64,000 bases of DNA, taken from Thermoplasmata archaeon. GTDB taxonomy: Archaea; Thermoplasmatota; Thermoplasmata; Methanomassiliicoccales; Methanomethylophilaceae. The stretch spans positions 18,257 to 82,256 of the forward strand of contig SUST01000008.1 in assembly GCA_015063285.1 (NCBI GenBank), in the 5' to 3' direction. Both the position numbers and the translations under genes were made by a program. Of the stretch, positions 29,506 to 38,554 are shown piece by piece. Every line of letters starts with the position of its first letter. Position 1 is the first letter of the stretch. The notes beneath the pieces are model-generated. The model saw only the letters and a list, made by a program, of their open reading frames with translations. It searched no databases and was not told the DNA's origin.

Positions 29506-31259
29506 CTTACCAACTCCTCCTCTGAGAGCTGAGACCTGGCGATCTGATGGTATACCTCACAGTCCTTCAGCAGCTCCTGGTGTTTCCCGATGCCAACGAT
29601 CCTTCCCTCGTCGAGGACGATGATCTTGTCGGCATCCTTGATCGTACCTATCCTTTGTGCGACTATGATTGTGGTGACTCCGGCCGTCTCCTTCTTCAAT
29701 TGGCTTCTCAGGAGGTGGTCGGTCTTGTAGTCCAGGGCGGAGAACGAATCATCGAAGATGTAGAACTCCGGCTTCCTGCATACCGCACGGGCGATGGACA
29801 GACGCTGCTTCTGCCCTCCTGATAGGTTCGTACCTCCCTCTGCGACGGCACCTTGATACTGGCCTTCCATCTTCTCCACGAACTCGGTCCCCTGTGCGAT
29901 GGCGATGGCTTTCTTCACATCCTCCTCGCTGCGTTCAGCCTCCGTGTCTCCGTAATTGACGTTCGATGAGACGGTGCCGTTGAACATGACGGCTTTCTGG
30001 GGAACGTATCCTATCTTCCTGTGCAGATAGTCCTGGTCGTATTCCTTTACATCCACTCCGTCCACGGTGATCTGTCCGGAGTTCGCATCGTAAAAGCGAG
30101 GGATGAGCTTCACCAGAGTACTCTTACCGGACCCGGTGGAACCGATGATCGCTACGGTCTCTCCCTTGTCCACATCGAACGATATGTCCGTGAGCGAATC
30201 CTGAGGGGAACCGGGGTAAGCAAACGATACATTGCGGAATGATATGCAACCCTCCATCTCCGGAGGGGACTCCCTGACACCTCCGTCCAGAACGGTGGGC
30301 TCGGTCCTTATGACCTCATCAATACGCCTGGCCGCGACCATGGCACGGGGCAGGACCATGAACACGATGATCAGCATCATGAAGGCCGCGATGACCTGCA
30401 TCGCATACGACGAGAACACGATCATATCGGAGAAGGCTGCATATCTTTCGAGCATACCTTCAGTCCCCGAGATTATGACGGCGCCCATCCAGTAGATCGC
30501 CAGACCAAGAATGCTCATTATCGCCGTTATCACTGGCATGAGGAACGCCAGAGCGCGGGTGACGGACACGTGTGTATCAGTCAGCCTATCGTTGGCCTCC
30601 CTGAACTTGTTCTCCTGGTAGGCCTCCGCGTTGTAAGCATGGACAATACGAATCCCGCTCAGGCCTTCCTTCGTTATGCGGTTGACATCGTCGTTCATCC
30701 ATTGGATCTTCTTGAAACGGGGGAAGGTGAACCACAGGATCACTCCTATGAATACGATCATGACCAAGAGACAGATAAGGGTGACCTCCACCCATCCGAT
30801 GTTCTTGGTCGAGATCTTCATCAAGGCCAGAATTGCCATCATCGGTGCCCTGAGAGCCACCATGAGTCCCAAGATAAGGGCCATCTGGACCTGGTTGACA
30901 TCGTTGGTGGAACGGGTGATGAGACTGTATATGGAGAATCTGTTGATCTCAGCGGCGGAATACTTCTCGACCTGGTTGAACTGGCGTTCACGCATGGTCT
31001 TTCCCAGGTTGGTTCCTATGTTAGCGATGATCAGTCCAGCTATCACCGCGGTGACCAGACTTCCGGCAGCACAGGCCAGCATCCACTTACCCTGTTCCAT
31101 GACCTCCTCGGAGGTGCCTCCGCGGGTCATGATGTTCGTGATCTCCGCCATATAGCCCGGGATCTCCAGCTCCAGCCAGACTTGAATATAGACGAGAACG
31201 AGCGTCACCGCCAGCAGGAGCCAGTCGATCCTCCTGAAATAATTGAAGATCAGCTTCAT
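29502..31259 (-). CDS. ABC exporter half-transporter with degenerate catalytic site
   Basis: The 585-residue partner also has six membrane helices and an ATPase domain (Walker A GSTGSGKS, signature LSGGQKQR). Its Walker B reads YIFDDSFSALD, with aspartate where the catalytic glutamate normally lies. The same substitution is typical of one half of heterodimeric exporters such as TM287/288, so the two consecutive genes are predicted to form one asymmetric pump. It overlaps marR upstream and the second half-transporter downstream by 4 nt. Confidence 0.92.
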   Translation of the reverse strand: MKLIFNYFRRIDWLLLAVTLVLVYIQVWLELEIPGYMAEITNIMTRGGTSEEVMEQGKWMLACAAGSLVTAVIAGLIIANIGTNLGKTMRERQFNQVEKYSAAEINRFSIYSLITRSTNDVNQVQMALILGLMVALRAPMMAILALMKISTKNIGWVEVTLICLLVMIVFIGVILWFTFPRFKKIQWMNDDVNRITKEGLSGIRIVHAYNAEAYQENKFREANDRLTDTHVSVTRALAFLMPVITAIMSILGLAIYWMGAVIISGTEGMLERYAAFSDMIVFSSYAMQVIAAFMMLIIVFMVLPRAMVAARRIDEVIRTEPTVLDGGVRESPPEMEGCISFRNVSFAYPGSPQDSLTDISFDVDKGETVAIIGSTGSGKSTLVKLIPRFYDANSGQITVDGVDVKEYDQDYLHRKIGYVPQKAVMFNGTVSSNVNYGDTEAERSEEDVKKAIAIAQGTEFVEKMEGQYQGAVAEGGTNLSGGQKQRLSIARAVCRKPEFYIFDDSFSALDYKTDHLLRSQLKKETAGVTTIIVAQRIGTIKDADKIIVLDEGRIVGIGKHQELLKDCEVYHQIARSQLSEEELVR

Positions 31260-31672
31260 GCCTCCTTGACCGTATTGGAAATCTTCTGTAGGATTACCAT
31301 GAGCGTATCCATCTCTTCGGGGGTGAGGTCCTTCAAAAGGCCCTTCCAGGCATCGTCCATAATGACCTTGATCTTATCGACGACAGCCTTCCCTTCCTCT
31401 GTAAGATATAATGAATATTCACGGCCTTCTGCCCTATCCTCAACAAGGCCCGCCTCGATGAGTTTGGAAACGGTACGCGTGGTGTGCGCCTTGTCGACCA
31501 TCAGGATCTCGGTGAGTCCCTTGAGGGATATGCCCTCGTTGTATGCGATCTCGCCCAAGAACGGAGCTCCCGACGGCGTTACTCCCAGTTCCTCGAACTT
31601 GGGGCCTGTGGTCTTCTCCAGATAGGTCTTGATGACCCTGGGGCTGCAGATGCGTTCGTTCTCCTTTTCCAT
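31256..31672 (-). CDS. MarR-family transcriptional repressor of the ABC exporter operon
   Basis: The 138-residue protein has a winged helix-turn-helix of the MarR type (GLTEILMVDKAHTTRTVSKL, then GLVEDRAEGREYSLYLTEEG). It is the first gene of the operon with the two ABC half-transporters. Two near-identical 16-bp inverted repeats surround its TATA box, so autorepression is well supported by sequence. The ATG at 31672 lies 27 nt from the TATA centre, predicting a leaderless mRNA. Confidence 0.9.
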   Translation of the reverse strand: MEKENERICSPRVIKTYLEKTTGPKFEELGVTPSGAPFLGEIAYNEGISLKGLTEILMVDKAHTTRTVSKLIEAGLVEDRAEGREYSLYLTEEGKAVVDKIKVIMDDAWKGLLKDLTPEEMDTLMVILQKISNTVKEA

Positions 31673-31677
31673 AACGC

Positions 31678-31718
31678 AGTTGACTAATCAACTCGTATAT
31701 ATAGTTGACATATCAACT
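31678..31718 (-). promoter_or_regulatory. marR promoter with two flanking operators
   Basis: Two 16-bp palindromes, AGTTGACTAATCAACT (31678-31693) and AGTTGACATATCAACT (31703-31718), flank the TATA box TATATATAC (31703-31695 on the minus strand). One operator covers the region between TATA and the start of transcription, the other covers the BRE side. The outer one ends at the trmI stop codon. This is a textbook layout for autorepression by MarR. Confidence 0.8.
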
Positions 31719-32494
31719 CATGGATTTCCTGAAGTTTTGCGTGCGAAAATGAGATAGCCCGTATGACCGAGCATCTCGAAGGACGGCCTCACTCCGCCGG
31801 GGTGGACCTCTAGACCGCGCTGCATGTTCTCCAGGGCATAGACATTGGAGTAACCGTGCTCGCGCAGTGCATTGACGATTGATTCGGCCTGATTCATGTT
31901 GGGGACGTATGCACAGAGCCTACCTCCGGAACGGAGATGCTTCTCCAGATTGTCCAGCGCCAGCCACGGATCGGGCATGTCCATGGTGAGGGCATCTGCC
32001 TTCCAATCCACATCGACGGACATGTCCCTTGCGTCGCCTATCTGATAGCTCCAGTACTTATCCAGACCGACCCTGGATACGTTCTTCTTGGCGCGGAGCG
32101 CGTTCTCCTCCTTGAATTCCAAAGTGAGAACCTGCCCGGTGGGAGCTACGGCATGCAGAAGTGCTGTGGTCAGTCCGCCGGATCCAGCTCCGACCTCGAT
32201 CACCCTGTCGCCGGCCTTTATGTCGCAATGCATCAGGATCGTGGCGGCATCTTTAGCGGAAATGATCTGAGCGCCCCTGTCCAGGGATTCCATGAGTTCG
32301 AGCACACCGGGTCTGAATACCCTGTAGTCGCGGCCGACGATGGTGACCTTATCGCCCTCCTCAAGGTCCTTGAACCTGCTGCCGTCGATGGCCCCCAGGG
32401 ACTGGACCTTCATCATGCCGTAGACCACTTTGAGCCATACCCTCTTGCCCGAGGTGTCCTCGAGGTAGATGTACTCGTCCTCCTGGAATGCCAT
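31718..32494 (-). CDS. trmI: tRNA (adenine-N1) methyltransferase TrmI family
   Basis: The 258-residue protein has the TrmI/GCD14 layout: an N-terminal beta domain (residues 1-70) and a Rossmann SAM domain with VIEVGAGSGGLTTAL, then LTMDMPDPW, the substrate-site motif of m1A methylases. Archaeal TrmI methylates A57 and A58 in the T loop. It follows proS by 4 nt and is probably in one transcript with prs and proS. Its stop overlaps the outer marR operator. Confidence 0.92.
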   Translation of the reverse strand: MAFQEDEYIYLEDTSGKRVWLKVVYGMMKVQSLGAIDGSRFKDLEEGDKVTIVGRDYRVFRPGVLELMESLDRGAQIISAKDAATILMHCDIKAGDRVIEVGAGSGGLTTALLHAVAPTGQVLTLEFKEENALRAKKNVSRVGLDKYWSYQIGDARDMSVDVDWKADALTMDMPDPWLALDNLEKHLRSGGRLCAYVPNMNQAESIVNALREHGYSNVYALENMQRGLEVHPGGVRPSFEMLGHTGYLIFARKTSGNP

Positions 32495-32498
32495 GGGA

Positions 32499-33908
32499 TC
32501 ACATCGTGTGGGCTGCGTATGCGGGCTCTTCGGTGTCCTTTCCGCAGATTATGCACTTGCCCTTGAACTCCTCTTTGTGATAGGGCCTTCCAAGGATCTT
32601 GAAACCGGTGGTGTCCTCGAACTTGTGACCGCACTCGTCACATCCGCACCATCCGAACCTGAGGATCTTGTCCTCGGGGATGTTCTCAATGGAATCGATG
32701 TCCTGTGTGCGCTGCTTCTGGATCTCGTTGGCCCTGTTGAACATGTTGTCAGAGATGTCGTCCAGGATGAGCTGTACTCCGGGAACGAGGTTCTCTATCG
32801 AAATGGTTCCCTTCTCCGCGGTGTCCCTCCTGAAGAACGATACGACCTTGTTCTCGATGTCGCGTCCTCCGAGCTCGAGCCTGAGAGGTACACCTTTCAT
32901 CTCCCACTCGTAGTACTTCGCTCCGGGACGGTCGTCGCGGTCGTCGAACTTGACCCTGAATCCTGCCTTGGAGAGGACGGTCTCCATCTCCTTGGCCGCG
33001 GCCAGAACGGTCTCCTGATTATCCTTCTTGAAGATGGGGATCAGGACGATCTGGTAGGGTGCGATTCCGGGGGGCATGATGAGTCCCTGGTCGTCTCCGT
33101 GGACCCCGATCAAGGCCCCGACCAGCCTCTCGGACATTCCGTAGGTGGTCTGATGGACGAACTTGTGCTCCCCGTCCTTGTCCTCGTAGGTGATCTCGTA
33201 GGGCTCGGAGAAGTTCGTCTTGTAGTGGTGGATGGAACCCATCTGGAGGGTCCTTCCGTTGGGCATCGACGTATCGATACCGACTGTGTAATACGCGCCG
33301 GGGAACTTGTCCCACTCGGTACGTATGAGTAGCGTGTAAGGCAAACAGATCTTCTTGGCGATCCTGGAGAGGATCTCGATGTCCTCCTCGATCTGCTTCT
33401 GCGCATCGTCGTAGTCGACGTGGCAGGTGTGCGACTCGAAGAAGTGGATCTCACGGACCCTTATGAAGGGCCTGGTCTGCTTTGTCTCGTAACGGAACGT
33501 GTTGACGATCTGGTAGGTCTTGAGGGGAAGGTCCTGGTGGGATCTGATCCACAGTGCGAACATAGGGTACATCGCTGTTTCCGATGTGGGCCTGACGACG
33601 AGCCTCTCGTCGAGCTCATCCAGTCCTGCGTGTGTGACCCAATAGACCTCGCTGTCGAATCCCTTGATGTGCTCCTTCTCCTTGGCGAACTGACTCTCGG
33701 GGATGAGCAGGGGGAAACAGACCTCGTCATGGTTGGTGGCGTCGAACTCCTCGCGGATGTAGGTGTCGATCTGCCTCATGATCCTCCAGCCGTAGGGGGT
33801 CCAGACGTTCATTCCCTTGATGGGGTACCTCTTGTCGGAAAGGCCTGCCTTCTCGACGATGTCCAGATACCACTCTGCGAAATTCTCCTCCTTGTTGGTC
33901 ATCTTCAT
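32499..33908 (-). CDS. proS: Prolyl-tRNA synthetase, archaeal/eukaryotic type
   Basis: The 469-residue enzyme attaches proline to tRNA(Pro). Class II motifs are visible: motif 2 FRYETKQTRPFIRVREIHFFE and motif 3 GALIGVHGDDQGLIMPP. The C-terminal zinc domain (CGCDECGHKFE, CIICGKD) and the final AAHTM are typical of the archaeal type 3 form. It overlaps prs by 4 nt (ATGA); a second ATG at 33902 is a possible start. Confidence 0.97.
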   Translation of the reverse strand: MKMTNKEENFAEWYLDIVEKAGLSDKRYPIKGMNVWTPYGWRIMRQIDTYIREEFDATNHDEVCFPLLIPESQFAKEKEHIKGFDSEVYWVTHAGLDELDERLVVRPTSETAMYPMFALWIRSHQDLPLKTYQIVNTFRYETKQTRPFIRVREIHFFESHTCHVDYDDAQKQIEEDIEILSRIAKKICLPYTLLIRTEWDKFPGAYYTVGIDTSMPNGRTLQMGSIHHYKTNFSEPYEITYEDKDGEHKFVHQTTYGMSERLVGALIGVHGDDQGLIMPPGIAPYQIVLIPIFKKDNQETVLAAAKEMETVLSKAGFRVKFDDRDDRPGAKYYEWEMKGVPLRLELGGRDIENKVVSFFRRDTAEKGTISIENLVPGVQLILDDISDNMFNRANEIQKQRTQDIDSIENIPEDKILRFGWCGCDECGHKFEDTTGFKILGRPYHKEEFKGKCIICGKDTEEPAYAAHTM

Positions 33909-34765
33909 CCCTTCCTGATGGCATCGGCGATGAGTCCGGCTACGGAGATGTCCGACTGGGAGCTCTCCAGTGTGTTGCAGCAGAGGACCTTGTCCAATGC
34001 ACTGTGCGTGAGCTTCTGGATAGCATCGTTGACGAAGACCCCGTGGGTGCAGGCTACGGAAACGCTCTTGGCGCCAGCGTCCCTGAGTGCCTGTGCGGCG
34101 GTCATGATAGTACCGCCGGTGGAGATCATGTCGTCCACGATCAGGATGTTCTTGCCTGCGCAGTCCATGGTGGCGGGGGCGATCTTGACCTCCGTTCCGG
34201 AAAGGCGGGTCTTGTTGAGATGGTCGTAGGGCTTGCCCATCCTCTCTCCGACATCCTTTGCACGGTTGGCCGCTCCGATGTCAGGTGAAAGGACCAGGTC
34301 GATTCCCTTGTCCCTGAAGTAGTCTGCGATGACAGGTGCCGCCTTGAGGTCTGTGTGCTTGCATGTGAATGCATCAAGCACAGCTTCCTTGTGGATGTCG
34401 ACGGTGATGACGTGATCGCATGCCAGCGAATCCAGTAGTTTGCACATGAGGATTGCGGATGCAGGTTCTCCCGGGTTGAAGAGCCTGTCCTGCCTGGCGT
34501 ATCCGAAATAGGGGATGACCAGTGTGACCTTCTTCGCCTTGAGGCCCTTGACGATGTCCTGAAGAAGGAACATCTCCACAAGTTTGTCATCGGGGAAGGT
34601 GTTCTGAACGATGACGACATCATCGTTGAACTCTTCGCTGTCGACCCTTGTGTAAACCTCTCCGTCGGGGAACTTCCTCGTGCCTGCCTGTATGTATCTG
34701 CATCCGAGGTTCTCTGCGATCTGCTTCGCCAGGACCTCCGATGTGGACCCGCCAATTACTATCAT
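33905..34765 (-). CDS. prs: Ribose-phosphate pyrophosphokinase
   Basis: PRPP synthetase makes phosphoribosyl pyrophosphate for nucleotide and histidine synthesis. The PRPP-binding motif ILIVDDMISTGGT is near residue 210, and the flexible-loop region with YFGYARQDR is near residue 85. The start ATG 34765 (MIVIGGSTS) gives 286 residues, the usual archaeal length; an upstream ATG at 34846 would cross the promoter. It is divergent from a DUF357 gene. Confidence 0.96.
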   Translation of the reverse strand: MIVIGGSTSEVLAKQIAENLGCRYIQAGTRKFPDGEVYTRVDSEEFNDDVVIVQNTFPDDKLVEMFLLQDIVKGLKAKKVTLVIPYFGYARQDRLFNPGEPASAILMCKLLDSLACDHVITVDIHKEAVLDAFTCKHTDLKAAPVIADYFRDKGIDLVLSPDIGAANRAKDVGERMGKPYDHLNKTRLSGTEVKIAPATMDCAGKNILIVDDMISTGGTIMTAAQALRDAGAKSVSVACTHGVFVNDAIQKLTHSALDKVLCCNTLESSQSDISVAGLIADAIRKG

Positions 34766-34790
34766 GTTCCCATGGTAATCCGTTCCCCTT

Positions 34791-34800
34791 AATATGATAA
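34791..34800 (-). promoter_or_regulatory. TATA-like box of prs-proS-trmI
   Basis: TTATCATATT on the minus strand is centred about 30 nt before the prs ATG at 34765, giving a very short or absent leader. Confidence 0.4.
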
Positions 34801-34821
34801 TCGGGCGCGCGTCGCGAGAAG

Positions 34822-34828
34822 TATAAAA
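34822..34828 (+). promoter_or_regulatory. TATA box of the DUF357 gene
   Basis: TATAAAA is centred 27 nt before the ATG at 34852, the standard spacing of a leaderless archaeal promoter. Confidence 0.6.
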
Positions 34829-34851
34829 CCGTCGCCGAACATTCACCGACG

Positions 34852-35454
34852 ATGAGGAACGACATCGTCACCGAAGAACTCACATTGAAGACCCTGGACA
34901 TGCTGGACGGGGCCCGCAAAGGTCTGGAGCTCATCCCCAAGGAAGGTACAATGCTCAGACCTCTGGCGGAGAGCGGGTTGGAGATGGTCGACTGCTATCG
35001 TTCAGATGCCTCGGATTTCATAAAGGCCAAGGACCTGGTGACCGCGTTCGCTGCCATCAACTACGCTCATGCATGGATAGGATGCTTCGGCAGGCTCGGA
35101 CTTTTCGATTCTAAACCCAGAGACGAACTGTTCCTGAAACTCCCTGAATGCGGAACCGAGGACGGATGCAGGATCACCGAGGAGAAGATGGCCAAATACC
35201 TAGACATCACCACCCGGGCAAGGAAGAAGGTGAAGATAGCATCGCCGGTCAGGTCGTTCGACCGCAGGCTCGCGATAGAGTTCATGGACACATCGGATGA
35301 TTTCTTCAAACAGGCTGTGGAATACCGCAGGGATGATGACTTTGTTAGGGCGTTCGCAGCGGTGAACTGCGCCCACGCATGGCTTGACGGGGCTGCGAGG
35401 ATCGGTCTGTTCGATGTGGAAGAAGATGATGTCCTCTTCACTCTGTACGAGTGA
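34852..35454 (+). CDS. Tandem DUF357 protein
   Basis: The 200-residue helical protein contains two copies of an archaeal DUF357-like module. Each ends in a similar motif: TAFAAINYAHAWIGCFGRLGLF (near residue 65) and RAFAAVNCAHAWLDGAARIGLF (near 170). The family has no proven function. The gene is divergent from prs and converges on the pantoate kinase gene, overlapping its 3' end by 17 nt on the opposite strand. Confidence 0.75.
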   Translation: MRNDIVTEELTLKTLDMLDGARKGLELIPKEGTMLRPLAESGLEMVDCYRSDASDFIKAKDLVTAFAAINYAHAWIGCFGRLGLFDSKPRDELFLKLPECGTEDGCRITEEKMAKYLDITTRARKKVKIASPVRSFDRRLAIEFMDTSDDFFKQAVEYRRDDDFVRAFAAVNCAHAWLDGAARIGLFDVEEDDVLFTLYE

Positions 35455-36304
35455 CCTCAATAGGTCCGGAGAATGACGAGGTTTTGAACAGACTGGCACT
35501 TGGGAACATATCACGTGCCTTTTCCATCGGTATGTCGGAGTAGATGCTGTTTCCGAGCATGCACATTCCTGCATGACCCCCCTCTTGTTTTATCGCCCTC
35601 AGCGCAACCTTGATTTCCTCGGATTCCAGACCGATGTATTCGGAGAACTCGTTCGCAGCGGAGAATAGCCCCGGGATCGTACGTTCTGAGGAGAATCTCC
35701 CCATAGCTACATCCCCGGCCTCCACTATCTTCTTCATCTCCTTCTCATCGCTCAGTACGGATTCGGTCCTCAGGGGTTCCTTGAAAACGATCAGCGTCAG
35801 CTCTGGGAAGGAGAGGTTCGAATCCGATGTCCTGCCGGATATCCCCTGTACTCCTGCCGCATCTCTTATCGGTACACCGTAACCGGAATTGATCGCTGCC
35901 AGATCCCCGAGGCCTCCGCCCAGGGTGCATTCCGCCTTATGAGCGGCCTTGACCGCTTCGAACCTGTCCATGCCTGACAGGGATGCCGCACAGAGTGCAG
36001 CAGCGAAAGTGCCCGACGCACTGGCACCGAACCCTTGTTCCAAAGGAAGACCATGTTCTAGGCGGATATCGAATCCTTTTCCGATGTCCATAGATTCTAT
36101 CGCCAGACGTGTGACCGGAGCATCCGATTCTGCTCCATTCAGGAAGATGCGGACCTTCTCGTCATCCCTTGTTTCCACTATCGCGTTACAGCCGAGGCTT
36201 GTCCTGATCCCGAATCCGAGAGAACCTGTCCTCAGCACATCCTCAGACCTGACCGGTCTGAACACGCATGAAATATGCCCAGGGACGAAGACCTCAGCTC
36301 TCAT
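35438..36304 (-). CDS. Pantoate kinase (GHMP family)
   Basis: This GHMP-type kinase phosphorylates pantoate in the archaeal CoA pathway. The GHMP ATP-binding motif appears as LEQGFGASASGTFAAAL near residue 95, and the N-terminus begins with VFVPGHISCVF, typical of archaeal PoK. Its place next to coaBC strengthens the call. I start it at ATG 36304, with GGAG just upstream, so it overlaps the end of coaBC by 11 nt. It is 288 residues. Its 3' end overlaps the convergent DUF357 gene by 17 nt. Confidence 0.88.
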   Translation of the reverse strand: MRAEVFVPGHISCVFRPVRSEDVLRTGSLGFGIRTSLGCNAIVETRDDEKVRIFLNGAESDAPVTRLAIESMDIGKGFDIRLEHGLPLEQGFGASASGTFAAALCAASLSGMDRFEAVKAAHKAECTLGGGLGDLAAINSGYGVPIRDAAGVQGISGRTSDSNLSFPELTLIVFKEPLRTESVLSDEKEMKKIVEAGDVAMGRFSSERTIPGLFSAANEFSEYIGLESEEIKVALRAIKQEGGHAGMCMLGNSIYSDIPMEKARDMFPSASLFKTSSFSGPIEVTRTE

Positions 36305-37493
36305 AGTCTCCGAAAAGGTCATCCAGGATTATCTCCGAGTTGTGAGCCTTGGTACCCGAGATGTCTATTGCGGCATCCTTGGTCACAAGTATAACGCTCG
36401 AATCCGACTTTCCTGCGGAACTGGTATCGTTAGCGATGACAGCGGTCAAATCGTACTCGTCCAGACGCTGACGGGCCTTATCAATGAGCTTCTCCTTGGT
36501 CAGTCCTGATTCTGCCTTGAATCCGATGACCGTTCCGCACTTCTTCCTGATGAGCGGGAGTACCTTCTGCACCGGAATCAGTCCGAGGTCGAATCCCTCT
36601 GAACTGGTAATCTTTCCGTGGTCGATCTCCTCGGGCTTGAAGTCAGAGAGCGCCGCAGGCACGATCACTATGTCGTGGTCTATGTCGTTGAGCATGCTGA
36701 TCAGATCCGAAACGCTGGAGAAACGCTTCACATCGATGTAACCGGGAAGCTGAACGCTGCATCCGCCCATCCAGAGATCCACTTCCGCGCCTCTCCTGAA
36801 GGCTGCCTCGGCGAGCTTCACAGCCATGAGTCCGGATGACCTGTTGGTGATGACTCTCATCGAATCTATGGGTTCCTCGCTGCGTCCTCCGATGACCAGG
36901 ACCCTCTTGCCCTTCAGATACGCATCCCCTACGATCCTCTCGACGCTGTTCACAATCTCTTCTGTGGATGCCACCTTGGCCCTGACCCCATCGAGCCTCG
37001 GGCCTATGAACGCGATCCCCCAGGACTTCAGCTTCTCGATGTTGTCGCTCACGGCGGGGTTGTCGAACATCGCCTGGTGCATGGCCGGTGCGATGGCCAC
37101 AGGCACGCCTTCCCCTATGGCAACGCTGGCCATGGAGGTGACCGTGGTATCGTCGATACCGTTGGCGATCTTGGAGATGGTGTTGGCCGTTGCCGGATAG
37201 ATCAGAAGGAGATCGGCCGATTCCCTGTCTCCCAGGAGCGTGATGTGCTCTGTGAGTCCGGTGAGCTCGGTGACGGGCTGGTTTCCCGATGCGAAGTACA
37301 GGGAATCCGGTGTCACCAGCTTCTGGGCTTCCTTCGTCATCACAGGAATCACGTCCGCTCCGCGTCTGATAAGTTCCCTGATCGTTCCGAAGCACTCGAC
37401 GGCCGCTATGCTGCCGGTTATGCCCATGACTATGGTCTTTCCCTCGAGCGATGCGCTCTTCTCACAGTAAATCTCGTCTGCCGGATGTGTCAT
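36294..37493 (-). CDS. coaBC: Bifunctional phosphopantothenoylcysteine decarboxylase/phosphopantothenate-cysteine ligase
   Basis: CoaBC makes 4'-phosphopantetheine from phosphopantothenate and cysteine. The FMN-dependent CoaC half starts with MGITGSIAAVE and includes IAPAMHQAMFDNPAV. The CoaB half shows GGRSEEPIDSMRVITNRSSG and the later VIGFKAESG and VIANDTSS motifs. The protein has 399 residues from ATG 37493, which overlaps the tmk stop (ATGA). A longer upstream reading is in the wrong context, inside tmk. The tmk-coaBC-pantoate kinase order suggests one transcript. Confidence 0.95.
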   Translation of the reverse strand: MTHPADEIYCEKSASLEGKTIVMGITGSIAAVECFGTIRELIRRGADVIPVMTKEAQKLVTPDSLYFASGNQPVTELTGLTEHITLLGDRESADLLLIYPATANTISKIANGIDDTTVTSMASVAIGEGVPVAIAPAMHQAMFDNPAVSDNIEKLKSWGIAFIGPRLDGVRAKVASTEEIVNSVERIVGDAYLKGKRVLVIGGRSEEPIDSMRVITNRSSGLMAVKLAEAAFRRGAEVDLWMGGCSVQLPGYIDVKRFSSVSDLISMLNDIDHDIVIVPAALSDFKPEEIDHGKITSSEGFDLGLIPVQKVLPLIRKKCGTVIGFKAESGLTKEKLIDKARQRLDEYDLTAVIANDTSSAGKSDSSVILVTKDAAIDISGTKAHNSEIILDDLFGDYES

Positions 37494-38089
37494 CTTATCA
37501 CCTTCTCCACTATCTCCATCGCCTCTGCGAAGACCTGGTCCTGCGTCTGCGATGCGTCTATCACGCTGAATCCGAACTCCTTCGCCAGACGGAGATAGTT
37601 CTCGCGGACCTGATTCTGGAAATCGAGCCTCTCGAACTTGCTTATTTCCTCTCCGCGGACGCCCACCCTGTCCATACCGACCTTGGGATCGATGTCCAGC
37701 AGTATGGTGGCATCCGGTCTGCCGATGAATTGTCTGTTTATGTCGATGAGCCAATCCCTGTCGGAGGCGTCGCCGTCCAGCTTCGCTGATTGGTAGGCCA
37801 CTGTGGATGCGAAGTACCTGTCGCAGAGCACTACCTTCCCTTCGGATACTAGTTTTGTTATCTGTTCGGTGTGGTCGTTGCGGTCTGCGACGAACAGTAA
37901 TGCCTCGGTCCTCTGCGAGATACTGCCAGCGTCCCCGCTGCGTATGAACGCCCCGATCCTCTCATGCGTGGGCTCGGCCGTCAGGACGACCTCGATTCCC
38001 ATCTCCATGAGCTGCTCGGAGATCCTCCTGCACAGTGAGGTTTTTCCTGCGCCGTCCGCGCCTTCGAAGACTATGAAAGCTCCGCTCAT
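37490..38089 (-). CDS. tmk: Thymidylate kinase
   Basis: dTMP kinase makes dTDP for DNA synthesis. The P-loop FEGADGAGKTSL, the DR(Y/H) motif CDRYFASTVAYQ and the LID region are present. The start ATG 38089 (MSGAFIVFEG) gives 199 residues; an ATG two codons earlier is also possible. It leads the tmk-coaBC-PoK group. Confidence 0.95.
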   Translation of the reverse strand: MSGAFIVFEGADGAGKTSLCRRISEQLMEMGIEVVLTAEPTHERIGAFIRSGDAGSISQRTEALLFVADRNDHTEQITKLVSEGKVVLCDRYFASTVAYQSAKLDGDASDRDWLIDINRQFIGRPDATILLDIDPKVGMDRVGVRGEEISKFERLDFQNQVRENYLRLAKEFGFSVIDASQTQDQVFAEAMEIVEKVIR

Positions 38090-38143
38090 CGGCACGTGAA
38101 TGGGTTGAGCTGATAAGTAATGTCGGTCGGATGTTCGAATTAT

Positions 38144-38554
38144 TCAAGGATGTTGAACCGATTCCGAGCGCTCCTCGAGAAGCCCGAAGACTGAATCCAG
38201 GGATTCGACGTCCTTGGAATACATCCTTGTTAGAAAGGCCAGGTCGGAACGTATGGAATCGTCGTATCCGACGCCCAAGGAACGGAGATTCTCCCTGAGG
38301 CTGTGGGCAAGGTTCCCTCCCCTGCCGTCCCAATCGGTAAGGATAACGGCCTCCTTACCTGATCTCCAGACGTATTCGGCAGCCTTTACAGGTCCGCCTC
38401 CGCTCTGCACGCAGTAGATGTCGCCATGGATGTTCAGGTTTGCCAGGGCAGATACATCCTTGTTGCCTTCGACCAGTATCACATGGTCATCAGAGAGTTC
38501 CGAGAGCCTATCCAGAACTTCCTGGAGTTTCTCAAGACGCTCCTCGTCGTTCAT
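38144..38554 (-). CDS. Small Toprim-domain protein
   Basis: The 136-residue protein is almost entirely one Toprim domain. The first acidic motif is VILVEGNKDVSAL (glutamate), and the second is the ILTDWDGRGG motif (DxD). Archaeal small Toprim proteins of this kind are annotated as primase-like or M5-like; the actual substrate is not known. It is coupled to the DUF167 gene by a 4-nt overlap. Confidence 0.85.
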   Translation of the reverse strand: MNDEERLEKLQEVLDRLSELSDDHVILVEGNKDVSALANLNIHGDIYCVQSGGGPVKAAEYVWRSGKEAVILTDWDGRGGNLAHSLRENLRSLGVGYDDSIRSDLAFLTRMYSKDVESLDSVFGLLEERSESVQHP

